The position numbers and the translations under genes were made by a program. Shown here piece after piece: positions 23,751 through 32,525 of a stretch of 58,389 nt of DNA. Source of the stretch: Rathayibacter sp. SD072 (GTDB lineage Bacteria > Actinomycetota > Actinomycetes > Actinomycetales > Microbacteriaceae); contig NZ_JADILJ010000024.1 in NCBI RefSeq assembly GCF_017355185.1, positions 1 through 58,389 on the forward strand, given 5' to 3'. The notes beneath the pieces were generated by a model. The model saw only the letters and a list, made by a program, of their open reading frames with translations, did not search any database and had not been told where the DNA came from. Within the stretch, counting starts at the first letter, position 1. Each line of letters begins with the position of its first letter.

Positions 23751-23764
23751 GGAATGCGTTTTCC
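23751..23764. promoter_or_regulatory. LacI-type operator upstream of the PL11-LacI transcription unit
   Basis: GGAATGCGTTTTCC differs at one base from the site at 4441-4454. It lies 33 nt before the chosen PL11 start on the minus strand, where a repressor would block transcription. It is probably bound by the LacI protein encoded downstream. Confidence 0.6.
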
Positions 23765-23938
23765 CTGGCGGTCCGGCCAGCCTAGGCGACCCCTTTCGCA
23801 GGGGTCAACAGCCCGCCGACAGGTGGCGGACAGCCCGCGTCGTCTCGCGCCGACCGGCCCGCGGCGCAGGCGGCCGGGCGCGGCCACCCCGTACCGTGGG
23901 GCGGATCGTCCCTCGTCCGGTGCAGGCGGCGGTCACCG

Positions 23939-24463
23939 ATGATCGGAGCACCACAGGTGTCAGCTGTTCCCTCTCTTCCCCGCGGTGCGACGTTCCGCGG
24001 CGACCTCCTCGCCGAGCTGACGCGGCTGGAGGACTCCCAGGTCGAGGGCTGCATCCTCGTCGAGGGCATCACCTTCACCGACGACTCGACCGGGCTCGCC
24101 CTCGCCTCGCGACGATCCGTCGATGTTCCGGCCTTCATCAGCGCCGACGGGCTCTACAGGGCGCTCCGTCCGCACCTGGATCTCCGGCCCGTCAGCGAGA
24201 GGAGCTGGTCGAGCTACCCGGACGCCTCCGTGCACGGGCACTGGCGGATCCTGCTCTACGACCTCGCCCTCCTCGAGAGCAACATGGCGGAGGAGGTGCC
24301 CGGTCTGCACTACGCATCGGTGGTCCGGGACGGTGAGGAGGCCACGGTCTCCGTCGCGGTCGGGCCGCAGCGGCAGCGGCTGGTGGTGCCGCTCACGACG
24401 CATCCGCTGGGCGTCCCGATCGATCTCGCGCACGCCGTGATGGAGGCACGCGCCACCCCCTGA
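23939..24463 (+). CDS. Hypothetical protein
   Basis: A 174-residue soluble protein from ATG 23939. GTG 23957 with GGAG upstream is an equally plausible start. It has alternating hydrophobic strands (VEGCILVEGITFTDDSTGLA, HWRILLYDLALLESNMAEEV, ATVSVAVGPQRQRLVVPLTT). No catalytic motif, signal or membrane segment was recognised. It is divergent from PL11 and convergent with the MmcQ/YjbR gene. Third-position G/C bias supports coding. Function unknown. Confidence 0.6.
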   Translation: MIGAPQVSAVPSLPRGATFRGDLLAELTRLEDSQVEGCILVEGITFTDDSTGLALASRRSVDVPAFISADGLYRALRPHLDLRPVSERSWSSYPDASVHGHWRILLYDLALLESNMAEEVPGLHYASVVRDGEEATVSVAVGPQRQRLVVPLTTHPLGVPIDLAHAVMEARATP

Positions 24464-24506
24464 CCCCGCTTAGCGGCCGGCGACCTCTCGTGCGAGGACG
24501 CCGCCC

Positions 24507-24839
24507 TCACAGGTCGCCGAGCAGCCTCTTCGGGGGGCGGGCGCGGAACGCCTCGTGCAGCACCTGCTCGAGGTCCCCGACCGGGATGCTCTCCAGGCGT
24601 ACGATCACGCTCGCGTGCCCGTCGTAGTGCGGAGTCGTCGTGAACGTCTCCGGGTCGCGGTGCAGCAGCGCCTCGCGCTCGGCGAGATCGGCGCACCAGC
24701 AGAGCAGGTCGCCGGGCGTCTCGAGCAGTCGCGCGAAGATCGAGCGACCGGCGTACCAGGCGGGCGTGCCGTAGGAGGTGCGCTCCTGGACGCCGGGCAG
24801 CGCGAGCGCGATCCGCCGGGCATCGTCTTCGGTGCTCAT
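24507..24839 (-). CDS. MmcQ/YjbR family protein
   Basis: A 110-residue small cytoplasmic protein. DDARRIALALPGVQERTSYG, PAWYAGRSIFARLLE and the central CADLAEREALLHRDPETFTT are the standard pattern of the MmcQ/YjbR (CyaY-like fold) family, whose biochemical role is unclear. Length is typical. It starts 10 nt after the DUF916-type gene on the same strand, so it may be co-transcribed, though functional linkage to the surface proteins is unlikely. Confidence 0.88.
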   Translation of the reverse strand: MSTEDDARRIALALPGVQERTSYGTPAWYAGRSIFARLLETPGDLLCWCADLAEREALLHRDPETFTTTPHYDGHASVIVRLESIPVGDLEQVLHEAFRARPPKRLLGDL

Positions 24840-24849
24840 GTCTCGGCGC

Positions 24850-25911
24850 TCACGCCTTCGTGCCCAGCGCGCCCTCGCGCAGGCCCTCCTCCTTGGCCTC
24901 GCGGACGAGCTCCTCGACGCGGCGGCGCGAGCGGAGGCGGCCGGCGAACAGGGCGCCGAGGATCAGCAGCACGCCGAGCAGCGAGAGGAGCTGCGGCACG
25001 GGGATCGCCGTCACGGTCGCCGACTGCGAGACCGGGGCGATCTCCACGAGCTCCTCCGACGGGGTGACGACCGTCGGGGCGACGGTGAAGTCGACTCCGA
25101 CCGCGAAGAGGGGCCAGACGCCGTCGAGCACGACCGAGACGGTGCGGCGGTCGCCCGGGAGCAGCTCCTGCTGCGTCGCCTCCTCGGGCACGAGCGGGGC
25201 GGAGGCACCGCCGGCGCTGACCGTGCCGTCGAGCAGCAGCCGGACGTTGCCGGTGTTGACGATCTCGGCATCGACGGCCACGGATCCGGGGTGCAGCGGG
25301 TTCCAGTCGAGGCGGTAGTCGCTCCGCACGTTCTCGACGGTGAGGCCGGGGGAGACCTCTCCGCTCACGCGGGTCATCACGCGGAAGCCGACCCGGCTCT
25401 CGACGCCCACGGAGGCGCCGCCCTCCTCGGTGCCGACGGAGGTGATCGAGGCGGCGATGCCGGCGGCGTGATCGCCCGGCTCGGCGTCCTCGGGAACAGT
25501 GACCGTGAAGGGCACGACGGCCGTCGCGCCCGGGTCCACCGTGACGGACTCGGGGGCGTCGATCCAGGTGCCCGCCTCGACGGAGGGCTCGGACGACGGC
25601 AGCATGCTGAAGCGGCCGGTGTCGGTGAAGTAGCCGTCGGCCGCGGTGATGCGGAAGGTCACCGTCTGGGTGCTGAGGTTGCTGACCGCGGCCTCCTCCT
25701 GCACCTCGGCGCCCGGATCGAGCTCGAGCTCGATCCACGAGCGCTTGTCCGGTGCGCCGTCGGAGGCGGGGCGCATGGCCCAGGAGACGTCACCGGCGGT
25801 CTCGGCCGAGGCGGGCGGGGCCGCGGCCAGGGCGGGTGCGGCGACGGCCAGAGCGAGGAGGGCCAGGAGCGCGGCGCGCGGGCGGAGGGAGGATCGTCGC
25901 TGATCGGTCAT
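24850..25911 (-). CDS. DUF916-like surface protein with C-terminal membrane anchor
   Basis: A 353-residue exported protein. A signal peptide ends around PPASAETAG. Then DVSWAMRPASDGAPDKRSWI, ELELDPGAEVQEEAAVSNLS and SVTVDPGATAVVPFTVTVPE match the first Ig-like domain of DUF916 (WxL-interacting) proteins. A second beta domain (RSDYRLDWNPLHPGSVAVDA) follows, then a membrane helix (LSLLGVLLILGALFAGRL) and a basic RRRVEEL tail inside. In Firmicutes such proteins bind peptidoglycan and hold WxL proteins. The gene follows a WxL-like gene, as expected for a partner pair. Confidence 0.8.
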   Translation of the reverse strand: MTDQRRSSLRPRAALLALLALAVAAPALAAAPPASAETAGDVSWAMRPASDGAPDKRSWIELELDPGAEVQEEAAVSNLSTQTVTFRITAADGYFTDTGRFSMLPSSEPSVEAGTWIDAPESVTVDPGATAVVPFTVTVPEDAEPGDHAAGIAASITSVGTEEGGASVGVESRVGFRVMTRVSGEVSPGLTVENVRSDYRLDWNPLHPGSVAVDAEIVNTGNVRLLLDGTVSAGGASAPLVPEEATQQELLPGDRRTVSVVLDGVWPLFAVGVDFTVAPTVVTPSEELVEIAPVSQSATVTAIPVPQLLSLLGVLLILGALFAGRLRSRRRVEELVREAKEEGLREGALGTKA

Positions 25912-25982
25912 GAGAATCCCAGGATGTCACGTGCAGAACAGGAGGCGCGGCCGAGCGGATGCCCGGCCGCGCCTCCCACGGG

Positions 25983-26606
25983 TCACTCGAAGAGCGACAG
26001 GGTGAGGGTGGAGGAGTACTCGCCGGCTTCGACGGTGGGCTCGGTGCGGAGGAACAGGTCGGCGTTCGCGGTGAAAGGCCCGGTGGGAGCCACCTCCGCG
26101 GACTCGTTCGTGAGGAACAGGAGCTCCTTGTCGACGAGGCCGACGTTGTTCGGGCCCTCGTCGATCGCGGTGTCGACGCGGTCGCCCTCGGCGACGAGTC
26201 CGGTGTCGCCTCCGTCGATGACGTTCGGCTGCCAGCCGAGGTTCTCGGCGCCGATGACGTCGCCCTCGGCGTTGGTGAAGTCGGACGCGGTTCCGACGAC
26301 GTACCAGCCGGGGGTGGCGGGGATGTCGGCGGGATCGCGGGTGTCGGTCACCGTGACGGTGGGGAGGGTGCCGGTGAACTGGCGGATCACGGCGGTGGAG
26401 CCGCTCTCGACCAGTTCTGCGGAGGTGCCGGCGACGGTCATCGAGAGCGCGCCTCCTCCGGGCAGAGGGGCGATGTCGACGTTGACGTCGACGTCGTCGT
26501 TGCCGTACTCGAGTTCGGCCGCCATCGCGGTCCCGGCGGTGCCGAGCAGGAGCAGGCCACCGGCGAGGCCGGCGGTGGTGCGGATCAGGAGCGATCGGGT
26601 GTTCAT
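25983..26606 (-). CDS. WxL-like surface protein
   Basis: A 207-residue exported protein with a clear signal peptide (LLIRTTAGLAGGLLLLGTAG then TAMAAELEYG). The mature part carries VTVTDTRDPADIPATPGWYV, VGTASDFTN and GAENLGWQPNVIDGG, the pattern of actinobacterial WxL-type cell-wall-attached domains. It ends GEYSSTLTLSLFE, a terminal strand typical of the family. It sits between the giant GH43 gene and the DUF916-like gene on one strand, suggesting a surface complex that could hold the enzyme or its substrate at the wall (inference). Confidence 0.75.
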   Translation of the reverse strand: MNTRSLLIRTTAGLAGGLLLLGTAGTAMAAELEYGNDDVDVNVDIAPLPGGGALSMTVAGTSAELVESGSTAVIRQFTGTLPTVTVTDTRDPADIPATPGWYVVGTASDFTNAEGDVIGAENLGWQPNVIDGGDTGLVAEGDRVDTAIDEGPNNVGLVDKELLFLTNESAEVAPTGPFTANADLFLRTEPTVEAGEYSSTLTLSLFE

Positions 26607-26677
26607 TGCGGGTGTTCTCCGTTCTCCGCGGCGGCGCCGTCGCCGCCGCGGTTCTGTGTGTCGGTCGGATCCCGTGG

Positions 26678-29600
26678 TCAGCCGCAGCTGGCCGCGGAGG
26701 TGGGGGTCGTGGTGGTCGCCGAGGCGGGCTTGCCCGCGACGAACGCCGTGGAGGTGGTGGTGGCCTCACCGGCCGGGACGCTCGCCGTGCGGGCGGTGAA
26801 GGCCGCCGTGACGGTCTTCCCGGCGCCGACCTCGGCGAAGGACTTGGAGCCGTGGGCCGTGGTGATCGTCGTCTTCACCGGGAAGGCGTTCGGATTGGTC
26901 GCGGTCACGGTGACCACGATCTTCCCCGCGACGCAGCGGGTGCTGGTCGTGGTCGTCGCTCCGACGATCCCGGAGGCCCCGGTGACCGCGCCGGTCTGCG
27001 CGCTCGCCGTGGCCGGGGACCATCCGGGCTTCGTCGCCGTCACCGCGACCGAGACCACGGTGCCGCGGTCGGCGGCGGTGAGGACGTACGACGACGCGGT
27101 CGCGCCGGCGATGTCCACTCCGCCGCGCTTCCACTGGTACGCCGTGGCGGTCCAGGGGGAGGAGGCGGTCGCGGTCAGCGTGCTGCCGACGGTCGCCGTG
27201 CCCGTGATCGCCGCTCGCAGCGGCGCGGGGTCGGTGATGGTCTGGGCGGGCACGCTCTCGAGCGTCGGCGTCACCTTCTGCATCAGCCCGGTCGTCGCGT
27301 CGAAGGTGACGCGGTCGATCGTGGTCTCGCGGTGGGTGCCGTCGCCGCCCGGGATCGCGAAGCGGTGGTAGGCGATGTACCAGTCGTCGGTGCCGGGGAC
27401 GTTGACGATCGAGTCGTGGCCGGTGGCGAGGATCCCCAGCGCCGGGTTCTTCTCGAGGATCACGCCGCGGTAGGTCCACGGGCCGTCGACGCTCGTCGAC
27501 GTGGCGTAGCCCACCTTGTAGTTCTCGGAGCCGGTGTCGTCGATGGAGTAGGTCAGGTGGTAGAGCCCCTGGCGGTAGTTGACGAAGCTGCCCTCGCGGT
27601 AGTCGGTCAGGCCGCTCATCCGCTTGATGGTGCCGGCCTTGATCGAGAGCATGTCGTCCGAGAGCTCGCCGTACACGGGCGAGCCGTTGCCCCAGAAGAG
27701 GTAGCTCTTGCCGGTGGCCGGGTCGGTGAACGCGGCCGGGTCGATGGCCTGACCGGACGTCACGGACTCGCCGTTGGTGATCATCGCGGTGGGCTGCGCG
27801 GTGAAGGGACCGACGGGGCTGTCGGCGACGGCGACTCCGATCGTCTTGCGGTTCAGCGACGCGTTGTGGCCCGAGAAGTAGAAGTAGTACTTCCCGCCCT
27901 TCTCGATGATCGTCGGCGCCCAGGCGTTGCCGACGGCCCAGGGAACGTTGCCGTTCGCCCCGTCGAGGGTCAGGAACGGCTTCTCGGAGCGGGTCCAGTC
28001 GACGAGATCCTTCGACGACCAGACGAAGAACTCCTTGCCGCCCCAGCCCGGGGTGCCGTCGGTCGTCGCGTAGATGTAGAAGGTGTCGCCGAACGCCACG
28101 ATGCTGGGGTCGGCGTAGAGACCGGGGAGCACGGGGCTCCTCATCTCGATCGCCTTCATCGTCCAGGTCGCGGTCGCGCCGCCCGCTGCGGTCAGCGTGT
28201 AGGTGACGGGGGTGCGCAGGTCTCGGACGGTGCCGGAGGCGGGGGAGGCGGTGGTGCCGGTCGCCGTGGCGAACACGGGGGCCAGCTTCGAGCGGTCGGT
28301 GCCGGGCTTCACGGGGAAGACGACGGTGCGGGCGGCCGAGTCGACGATCGGAGCGACCTTCAGCACGTCGGGCGTGGTGAGCGAGACTCCGGCGATCTGG
28401 TCGGCCGACCCGGAGCGGGTCAGCACCTCGCTCTCGGTGAGGGCGCGGTTCCAGAGCGCGAACTCGCGGTACTCGCCCGTGAAGAGCTTGTCGCCGCCGT
28501 AGAGCGAGCGGCCGAGGTGGTTCGCCGTGGTGCGTCCGCCGCCGAGGTCCGCCGGCACGGTGGTGACTCCGGTCTTCGTCGCGACCTTCGCCCCGTTCAG
28601 GTAGATCGTGGCGGTGCCGTTCGAGAGCGTGTAGGTCAGCTTCGCCCACTGCCCGCGGGGCAGGTTCGAGCCGGAGCTCGCGGTCTGCTCGGTCGTGTAG
28701 TTCCCGGAGGCGATGCTCGTGCGGTACGCGTTGCCCGTGGTGAACAGGTAGCCGTCGCCGGCGTTGTTCGACGAGTTGCCGAGTCCGTAGAGGAAGTACG
28801 GCGTGCCCTGGGCGGGGTCGATCTTCACCTCGGCCTCGATCGTGATGTCCTCGACTCCGGCCAGGACGTCGTCCGGCAGGTCGACGTGGTCGTCGACGCC
28901 GTCGAACGCGAGGGCGCCGGACCTCCAGGCCGCGCCGCCGACGATCGTGCCGTCGCGGTCGTTGCCCGAGACGTCCTCGAGCGCCGTGCCCGAGCCGTTG
29001 TCGAAGGAGTAGCGGAGGATCTCGCCGGCCGCGTTCGCGGTGACCGGGGTCGGTCCGGCGGGCTCGGCCGCACGCAGCGCGGCGAGCTCGGTGGCCGTCA
29101 CCGGGAGCACCGTGCCGTGGCGCGGGCTGGCGGGGAGGTCGTAGTCCGGGGCGACCTGCCAGTTCGGCGCGTTCAGGTCGGCGGTCTGCAGCGGGATGTA
29201 GCCGCGTCCGCCGTACTCGTCGACGAAGAGGTAGTTCGTCTGCCCGTTGACGTCGCCGGGGTTGGCGGCGAAGGCGGTGGGGCCCTCGACGGCGCCGGTG
29301 CCGGCGTCGCGGCCGATGCAGCTGTCGACGGTGGTCCAGCCGGTGAGCGGCGCGCGGAGCGACGTCGACTTCTCCTGGATGATGTCGGAGCAGCCGGTGC
29401 CGCTCGCGCCCTCGTCCTTCGTGAAGCGGTGGAAGGTGCCGTTCTGCTCGAGCACCGTGGAGTCGATGCGCGAGGTGTTCTGCCAGACCTGCGGGGTGCT
29501 GAAGGTCGTGAAATCGCGGGTGGTGGCGTACATCATGACGTTGTTCACGTTGCCGGTGTGGTTCGGGTCGTTCTCGGCGTAGAGCTTCGAGGCCCAGTAG

Positions 29601-31273
29601 ACGACGTACGCGCCGATGCTCGCGTCCCAGTGCGCCTCGGGCGCCCAGGTGTTGCCGGCGGTCTCGGGCGAGACCAGCACGTGGCGCTGCTCGGACCAGT
29701 TCACGAGGTCGTGCGACTCCCAGACCTCGAGGTAGCGGCTGCCCTGGCGCTGCGAGCGGTCCCAGTCGCCGTTGCGGCCGATGGAGAGGTCGGTCGCGAT
29801 CAGGTAGAAGGTGTCGCCCTCGGGGGAGCGGAGGAGGAACGGGTCGCGCAGGCCCTTCTCGCCGAACGTCGAGGTCAGCGTCGGCTGCCCGCCGTTGAGC
29901 TCGTCCCAGGCCAGGGCGTCGTTGCCCTTGCTCGCGGCGAAGAAGATGTTCTCGCCCTCGACGCTGTTGCCGGTGAAGTACGCGAAGGCGTAGCCCTCGA
30001 GAGCGCCGAGCTCCTTCGAGGCGCGCACGGTGGCGACGAGGTCGCGCGTGGCGGTGGCCGAGTTCTTGGTGACCGTGGCGCGGAGCGTGACGGTGCGGTC
30101 GGCGGACTGGCGGGTGACGACTCCGGTGGTCGAGATCACGGCCGGGTCGCTGGAGGTCCAGCTGATCGACGTGCCGGCGGGAGCCGCGGGGATCGTGATG
30201 TTGCCGCGCACGTCGCCGAGGTCCGGGATCGCGAGGCCGGCGGCGGCCGCGTCGACGACCTGCTGGTCGCCGGCCTGCGAGAGCACGGTGGCGGTGAACG
30301 CCTTCGTGCGCGACTCGGAGCCGCTCGTGATCGTCGCGGTCAGGGTGACGGTCGCGTTGCCCGCGGAGGCGGCGGGCCGGGTGACGACTCCGCTCGTCGA
30401 GATCGTCTGCGGAGCGCTCGAGGCCCACGTGATCGTGGATCCGTTGGCGCCCGTCGTGGGCAGTGCGAGGTTCGCCTGGACGGCCGAGAGGTCGCCGAGC
30501 GCCAGCGCGGACGCGTCGCGGGCGGCCTTCGTCGCCGCGGTCGGCTGCAGGGCGGCGACCTCGGCGGCGGTGAGCGCGTTGTCGTAGATGCGGAAGTCGC
30601 GCACGCTGCCGGCGAGCGTGCGGTCGGCGGCGTAGTTGGAGCGGCCGATGAAGTTCGCGGTGGTCGTGCCGCCGCCGATCGAGGCGGGGGTCGTGGTGAC
30701 TCCCGTCTTCACGGCGACCTGGCTGCCGTCGAGGTAGAGGCGCGCGGTGTCGCTCGCGTCGTCGAGCGTGTAGGTGAGGGTCTTCCAGACGCCGCGGGAG
30801 AGCGGCGACGCGGTCTCGACGTTCTGCTCGCCCTGCCAGTTGCTCGGCGTGATCGTGGTGCGGTACCGGTTGTCGGCCAGGGTGGCGAGGTAGCCGGCGC
30901 CGGAGTTGCTCGTCGCGGCGGTGCCGAGCCCGTAGACGAAGTAGTTGCCCGTCTGCTCGGGGCGCACCAGCACCTCGGTGCTGACGGTGATCGAGTTCAG
31001 CCCGGCGAGGACGTCGTCGGGCAGCTTCACGTGGTCGTCGGTGCCGTCGAGCCGCAGGCCCGCGTCGCCGCCCGGGGTCGCTCCGCCGACGATCGTGCCG
31101 TTGCGGTTCCTGCCCGAGCTGTCGACGGCGACGGTGCCGCTGGTCTCGGTCAGCTGGTAGCGCAGGACGAGGTTCTCGGGGTTCGCGGCGGCCTGGGCGG
31201 GCGGCGAGGAGAGGAGGGGGACCGCCAGGGCCACGGCTGTCGCCATGACGAGGGGTCGTAGGAAGGGCTTCAT
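26678..31273 (-). CDS. Giant secreted enzyme with two GH43 propellers and two LamG domains
   Basis: A 1531-residue secreted protein from ATG 31273, which has AGGAG upstream; the open frame extends 52 codons further without signal-peptide character. Order: signal peptide 1-29; LamG 33-243; two Ig-like domains ~248-415; GH43-type propeller ~425-735 with Asp477 (LRDPF), Asp604 and Glu663 (VEGPTAF); LamG ~750-955; small beta domain ~960-1042; second GH43 propeller ~1045-1345 with Asp1055 (LYADPS), Asp1178 (AIDPAAF) and Glu1227 (YREGSF); Ig-like ~1348-1435; beta-rich tail to 1531. Both triads look intact. Likely arabinan or arabinofuranoside hydrolysis. Tandem operator-like sites lie in its promoter. 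Confidence 0.87.
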   Translation of the reverse strand: MKPFLRPLVMATAVALAVPLLSSPPAQAAANPENLVLRYQLTETSGTVAVDSSGRNRNGTIVGGATPGGDAGLRLDGTDDHVKLPDDVLAGLNSITVSTEVLVRPEQTGNYFVYGLGTAATSNSGAGYLATLADNRYRTTITPSNWQGEQNVETASPLSRGVWKTLTYTLDDASDTARLYLDGSQVAVKTGVTTTPASIGGGTTTANFIGRSNYAADRTLAGSVRDFRIYDNALTAAEVAALQPTAATKAARDASALALGDLSAVQANLALPTTGANGSTITWASSAPQTISTSGVVTRPAASAGNATVTLTATITSGSESRTKAFTATVLSQAGDQQVVDAAAAGLAIPDLGDVRGNITIPAAPAGTSISWTSSDPAVISTTGVVTRQSADRTVTLRATVTKNSATATRDLVATVRASKELGALEGYAFAYFTGNSVEGENIFFAASKGNDALAWDELNGGQPTLTSTFGEKGLRDPFLLRSPEGDTFYLIATDLSIGRNGDWDRSQRQGSRYLEVWESHDLVNWSEQRHVLVSPETAGNTWAPEAHWDASIGAYVVYWASKLYAENDPNHTGNVNNVMMYATTRDFTTFSTPQVWQNTSRIDSTVLEQNGTFHRFTKDEGASGTGCSDIIQEKSTSLRAPLTGWTTVDSCIGRDAGTGAVEGPTAFAANPGDVNGQTNYLFVDEYGGRGYIPLQTADLNAPNWQVAPDYDLPASPRHGTVLPVTATELAALRAAEPAGPTPVTANAAGEILRYSFDNGSGTALEDVSGNDRDGTIVGGAAWRSGALAFDGVDDHVDLPDDVLAGVEDITIEAEVKIDPAQGTPYFLYGLGNSSNNAGDGYLFTTGNAYRTSIASGNYTTEQTASSGSNLPRGQWAKLTYTLSNGTATIYLNGAKVATKTGVTTVPADLGGGRTTANHLGRSLYGGDKLFTGEYREFALWNRALTESEVLTRSGSADQIAGVSLTTPDVLKVAPIVDSAARTVVFPVKPGTDRSKLAPVFATATGTTASPASGTVRDLRTPVTYTLTAAGGATATWTMKAIEMRSPVLPGLYADPSIVAFGDTFYIYATTDGTPGWGGKEFFVWSSKDLVDWTRSEKPFLTLDGANGNVPWAVGNAWAPTIIEKGGKYYFYFSGHNASLNRKTIGVAVADSPVGPFTAQPTAMITNGESVTSGQAIDPAAFTDPATGKSYLFWGNGSPVYGELSDDMLSIKAGTIKRMSGLTDYREGSFVNYRQGLYHLTYSIDDTGSENYKVGYATSTSVDGPWTYRGVILEKNPALGILATGHDSIVNVPGTDDWYIAYHRFAIPGGDGTHRETTIDRVTFDATTGLMQKVTPTLESVPAQTITDPAPLRAAITGTATVGSTLTATASSPWTATAYQWKRGGVDIAGATASSYVLTAADRGTVVSVAVTATKPGWSPATASAQTGAVTGASGIVGATTTTSTRCVAGKIVVTVTATNPNAFPVKTTITTAHGSKSFAEVGAGKTVTAAFTARTASVPAGEATTTSTAFVAGKPASATTTTPTSAASCG

Positions 31274-31331
31274 CGCGCTTGCTCCTAGGTCGGCACCATT
31301 GCTGAGTGGAGGGGGCCGACACACGTCGGCG

Positions 31332-31362
31332 TGTTCACGGTAACACGATGTTGACGTCAACG
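31332..31362 (-). promoter_or_regulatory. Promoter and paired operators of the giant GH43 gene
   Basis: Two TGTTnnCGnnAACA-type sites, TGTTCACGGTAACA (31332-31345) and TGTTGACGTCAACG (31349-31362), are 17 bp apart centre to centre. Read on the minus strand they overlap a TTGACG -35 and a TGAACA -10 with 17-bp spacing. The first 14-mer recurs exactly, as its reverse complement, in the YtfQ-operon promoter. Confidence 0.65.
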
Positions 31363-31422
31363 TGAAGGGGTGCGGGCACCTCCGGCGCACTCGGATCCGC
31401 AGCGCTCGCAGCACAACGACGA

Positions 31423-31461
31423 ACGGCACCCCCGGACCCGTGAGGGGCTCGAGGGTGCCGT
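31423..31461 (-). terminator. Terminator of the furanose ABC operon
   Basis: ACGGCACCC (31423-31431) and GGGTGCCGT (31453-31461) form a perfect 9-bp stem 27 nt past the stop of the last permease gene. On the minus strand it is followed by TCGTCGTTGTG. Confidence 0.65.
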
Positions 31462-31487
31462 CCGAGTCGGTGCGTGGAGGGTGCGCG

Positions 31488-32525
31488 CTACGTCCTGCTG
31501 CGCCGCATCACGGCGCGCTGCAGGAGGACGAACACGAGGAGGATGCCGCCGGTGATGATCGTGGTCGCCTCGGGCGGGATGCCGCCGTCGCGGGTGATCA
31601 GGACGTTCATCAGACCCAGGACCAGCGCGCCGACGACCGAGCCGAGCACGAAGCCGACGCCTCCGGTCAGCAGCGTGCCGCCGATGACGGTCGCCGCGAT
31701 CGCGTCGAGCTCCCATCCGGTGCCGGTGATGTTCTGGGCGCTGCCGAGGCGGGCCGTGTAGACCACTCCGGCGAGACCGGCGAGCGTGCCGCTGATCACG
31801 TAGATCGAGAGCTTGGTCCGCAGGACCGGGAGGCCCATGAGCGCCGCCGACTGCTCGGAGCCGCCCATCGCGTAGACCGTGCGGCCGAGCCGCGTGCGGT
31901 GCAGGACGAAGAACGCCCCGGCCACGACGAGCAGCGCGATGACGACGCCCGGGCTGATGACGAAGTCGTTGACCTTGGGCCCGTCGATCAGCTTGATCGG
32001 GGTGGCGAGCGAGAGCACCGCCGAGTCCTCGGGGAGGCGCTCGGGCACGGTGCTCAGCATCGAGGCGAGCCCCCGCGCCAGGAACATCATCGCCAGCGTC
32101 GCGATGAACGGCTGGACGTCGAAGTACTGGATCAGGATGCCCGAGATCAGGCCGAACGCGGAGCCGATGACGATCATCAGGACCATGACGATCCAGGGGT
32201 TCCAGCCGGCGTTGATCAGCAGAACGCCGCTGACGCTGCTGAAGGCGATCACGGCGCCGACCGAGAGGTCGATGCCGCCGGTCAGGATCACGAAGGTGAG
32301 CCCCACCGCGAGGATGATCAGGTGCGCGTTGTTGACCAGGAGGTTCGACAGCGTGCTCGCCTGGAGGATCCGGCCGTAGGCCGCCTCGCCGTAGACGATC
32401 ATGCCGACGAAGATGACGAGCGCCGCGAGGGTCGGCAGCTTGTCGAGGTGCTGGCTGAAGAAGGACCGGGCGCTCGTGCGCTCGGAGCTCGCCGGAGGGG
32501 CGGAGCGGGTCAGCAGGGCGCTCAT
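31488..32525 (-). CDS. Sugar ABC transporter permease, YjfF-like
   Basis: A 345-residue permease of the ribose/furanose class. A ~40-residue cytoplasmic head is followed by about nine helices including LIILAVGLTFVILTGGIDLS and VGAVIAFSSVSG, the family signature. Also present are FIATLAMMFLARGLASML and a C-terminal ATTIITGGILLVFVLLQRAV. Its ATG overlaps the stop of the preceding permease gene (ATGA). It forms the fourth component of a YtfQ-R-T-YjfF-type importer for furanose sugars, such as galactofuranose in E. coli. Here the neighbouring GH43 enzyme suggests arabinofuranose (inference). Confidence 0.9.
   Translation of the reverse strand: MSALLTRSAPPASSERTSARSFFSQHLDKLPTLAALVIFVGMIVYGEAAYGRILQASTLSNLLVNNAHLIILAVGLTFVILTGGIDLSVGAVIAFSSVSGVLLINAGWNPWIVMVLMIVIGSAFGLISGILIQYFDVQPFIATLAMMFLARGLASMLSTVPERLPEDSAVLSLATPIKLIDGPKVNDFVISPGVVIALLVVAGAFFVLHRTRLGRTVYAMGGSEQSAALMGLPVLRTKLSIYVISGTLAGLAGVVYTARLGSAQNITGTGWELDAIAATVIGGTLLTGGVGFVLGSVVGALVLGLMNVLITRDGGIPPEATTIITGGILLVFVLLQRAVMRRSRT

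Noticed and set aside
26606-31261. Very long open frame on the plus strand opposite the giant GH43 gene
   Set aside because: Arg/Gly/Ala-rich low-complexity translation typical of antisense frames in high-GC DNA; the minus-strand GH43 domains are unambiguous.
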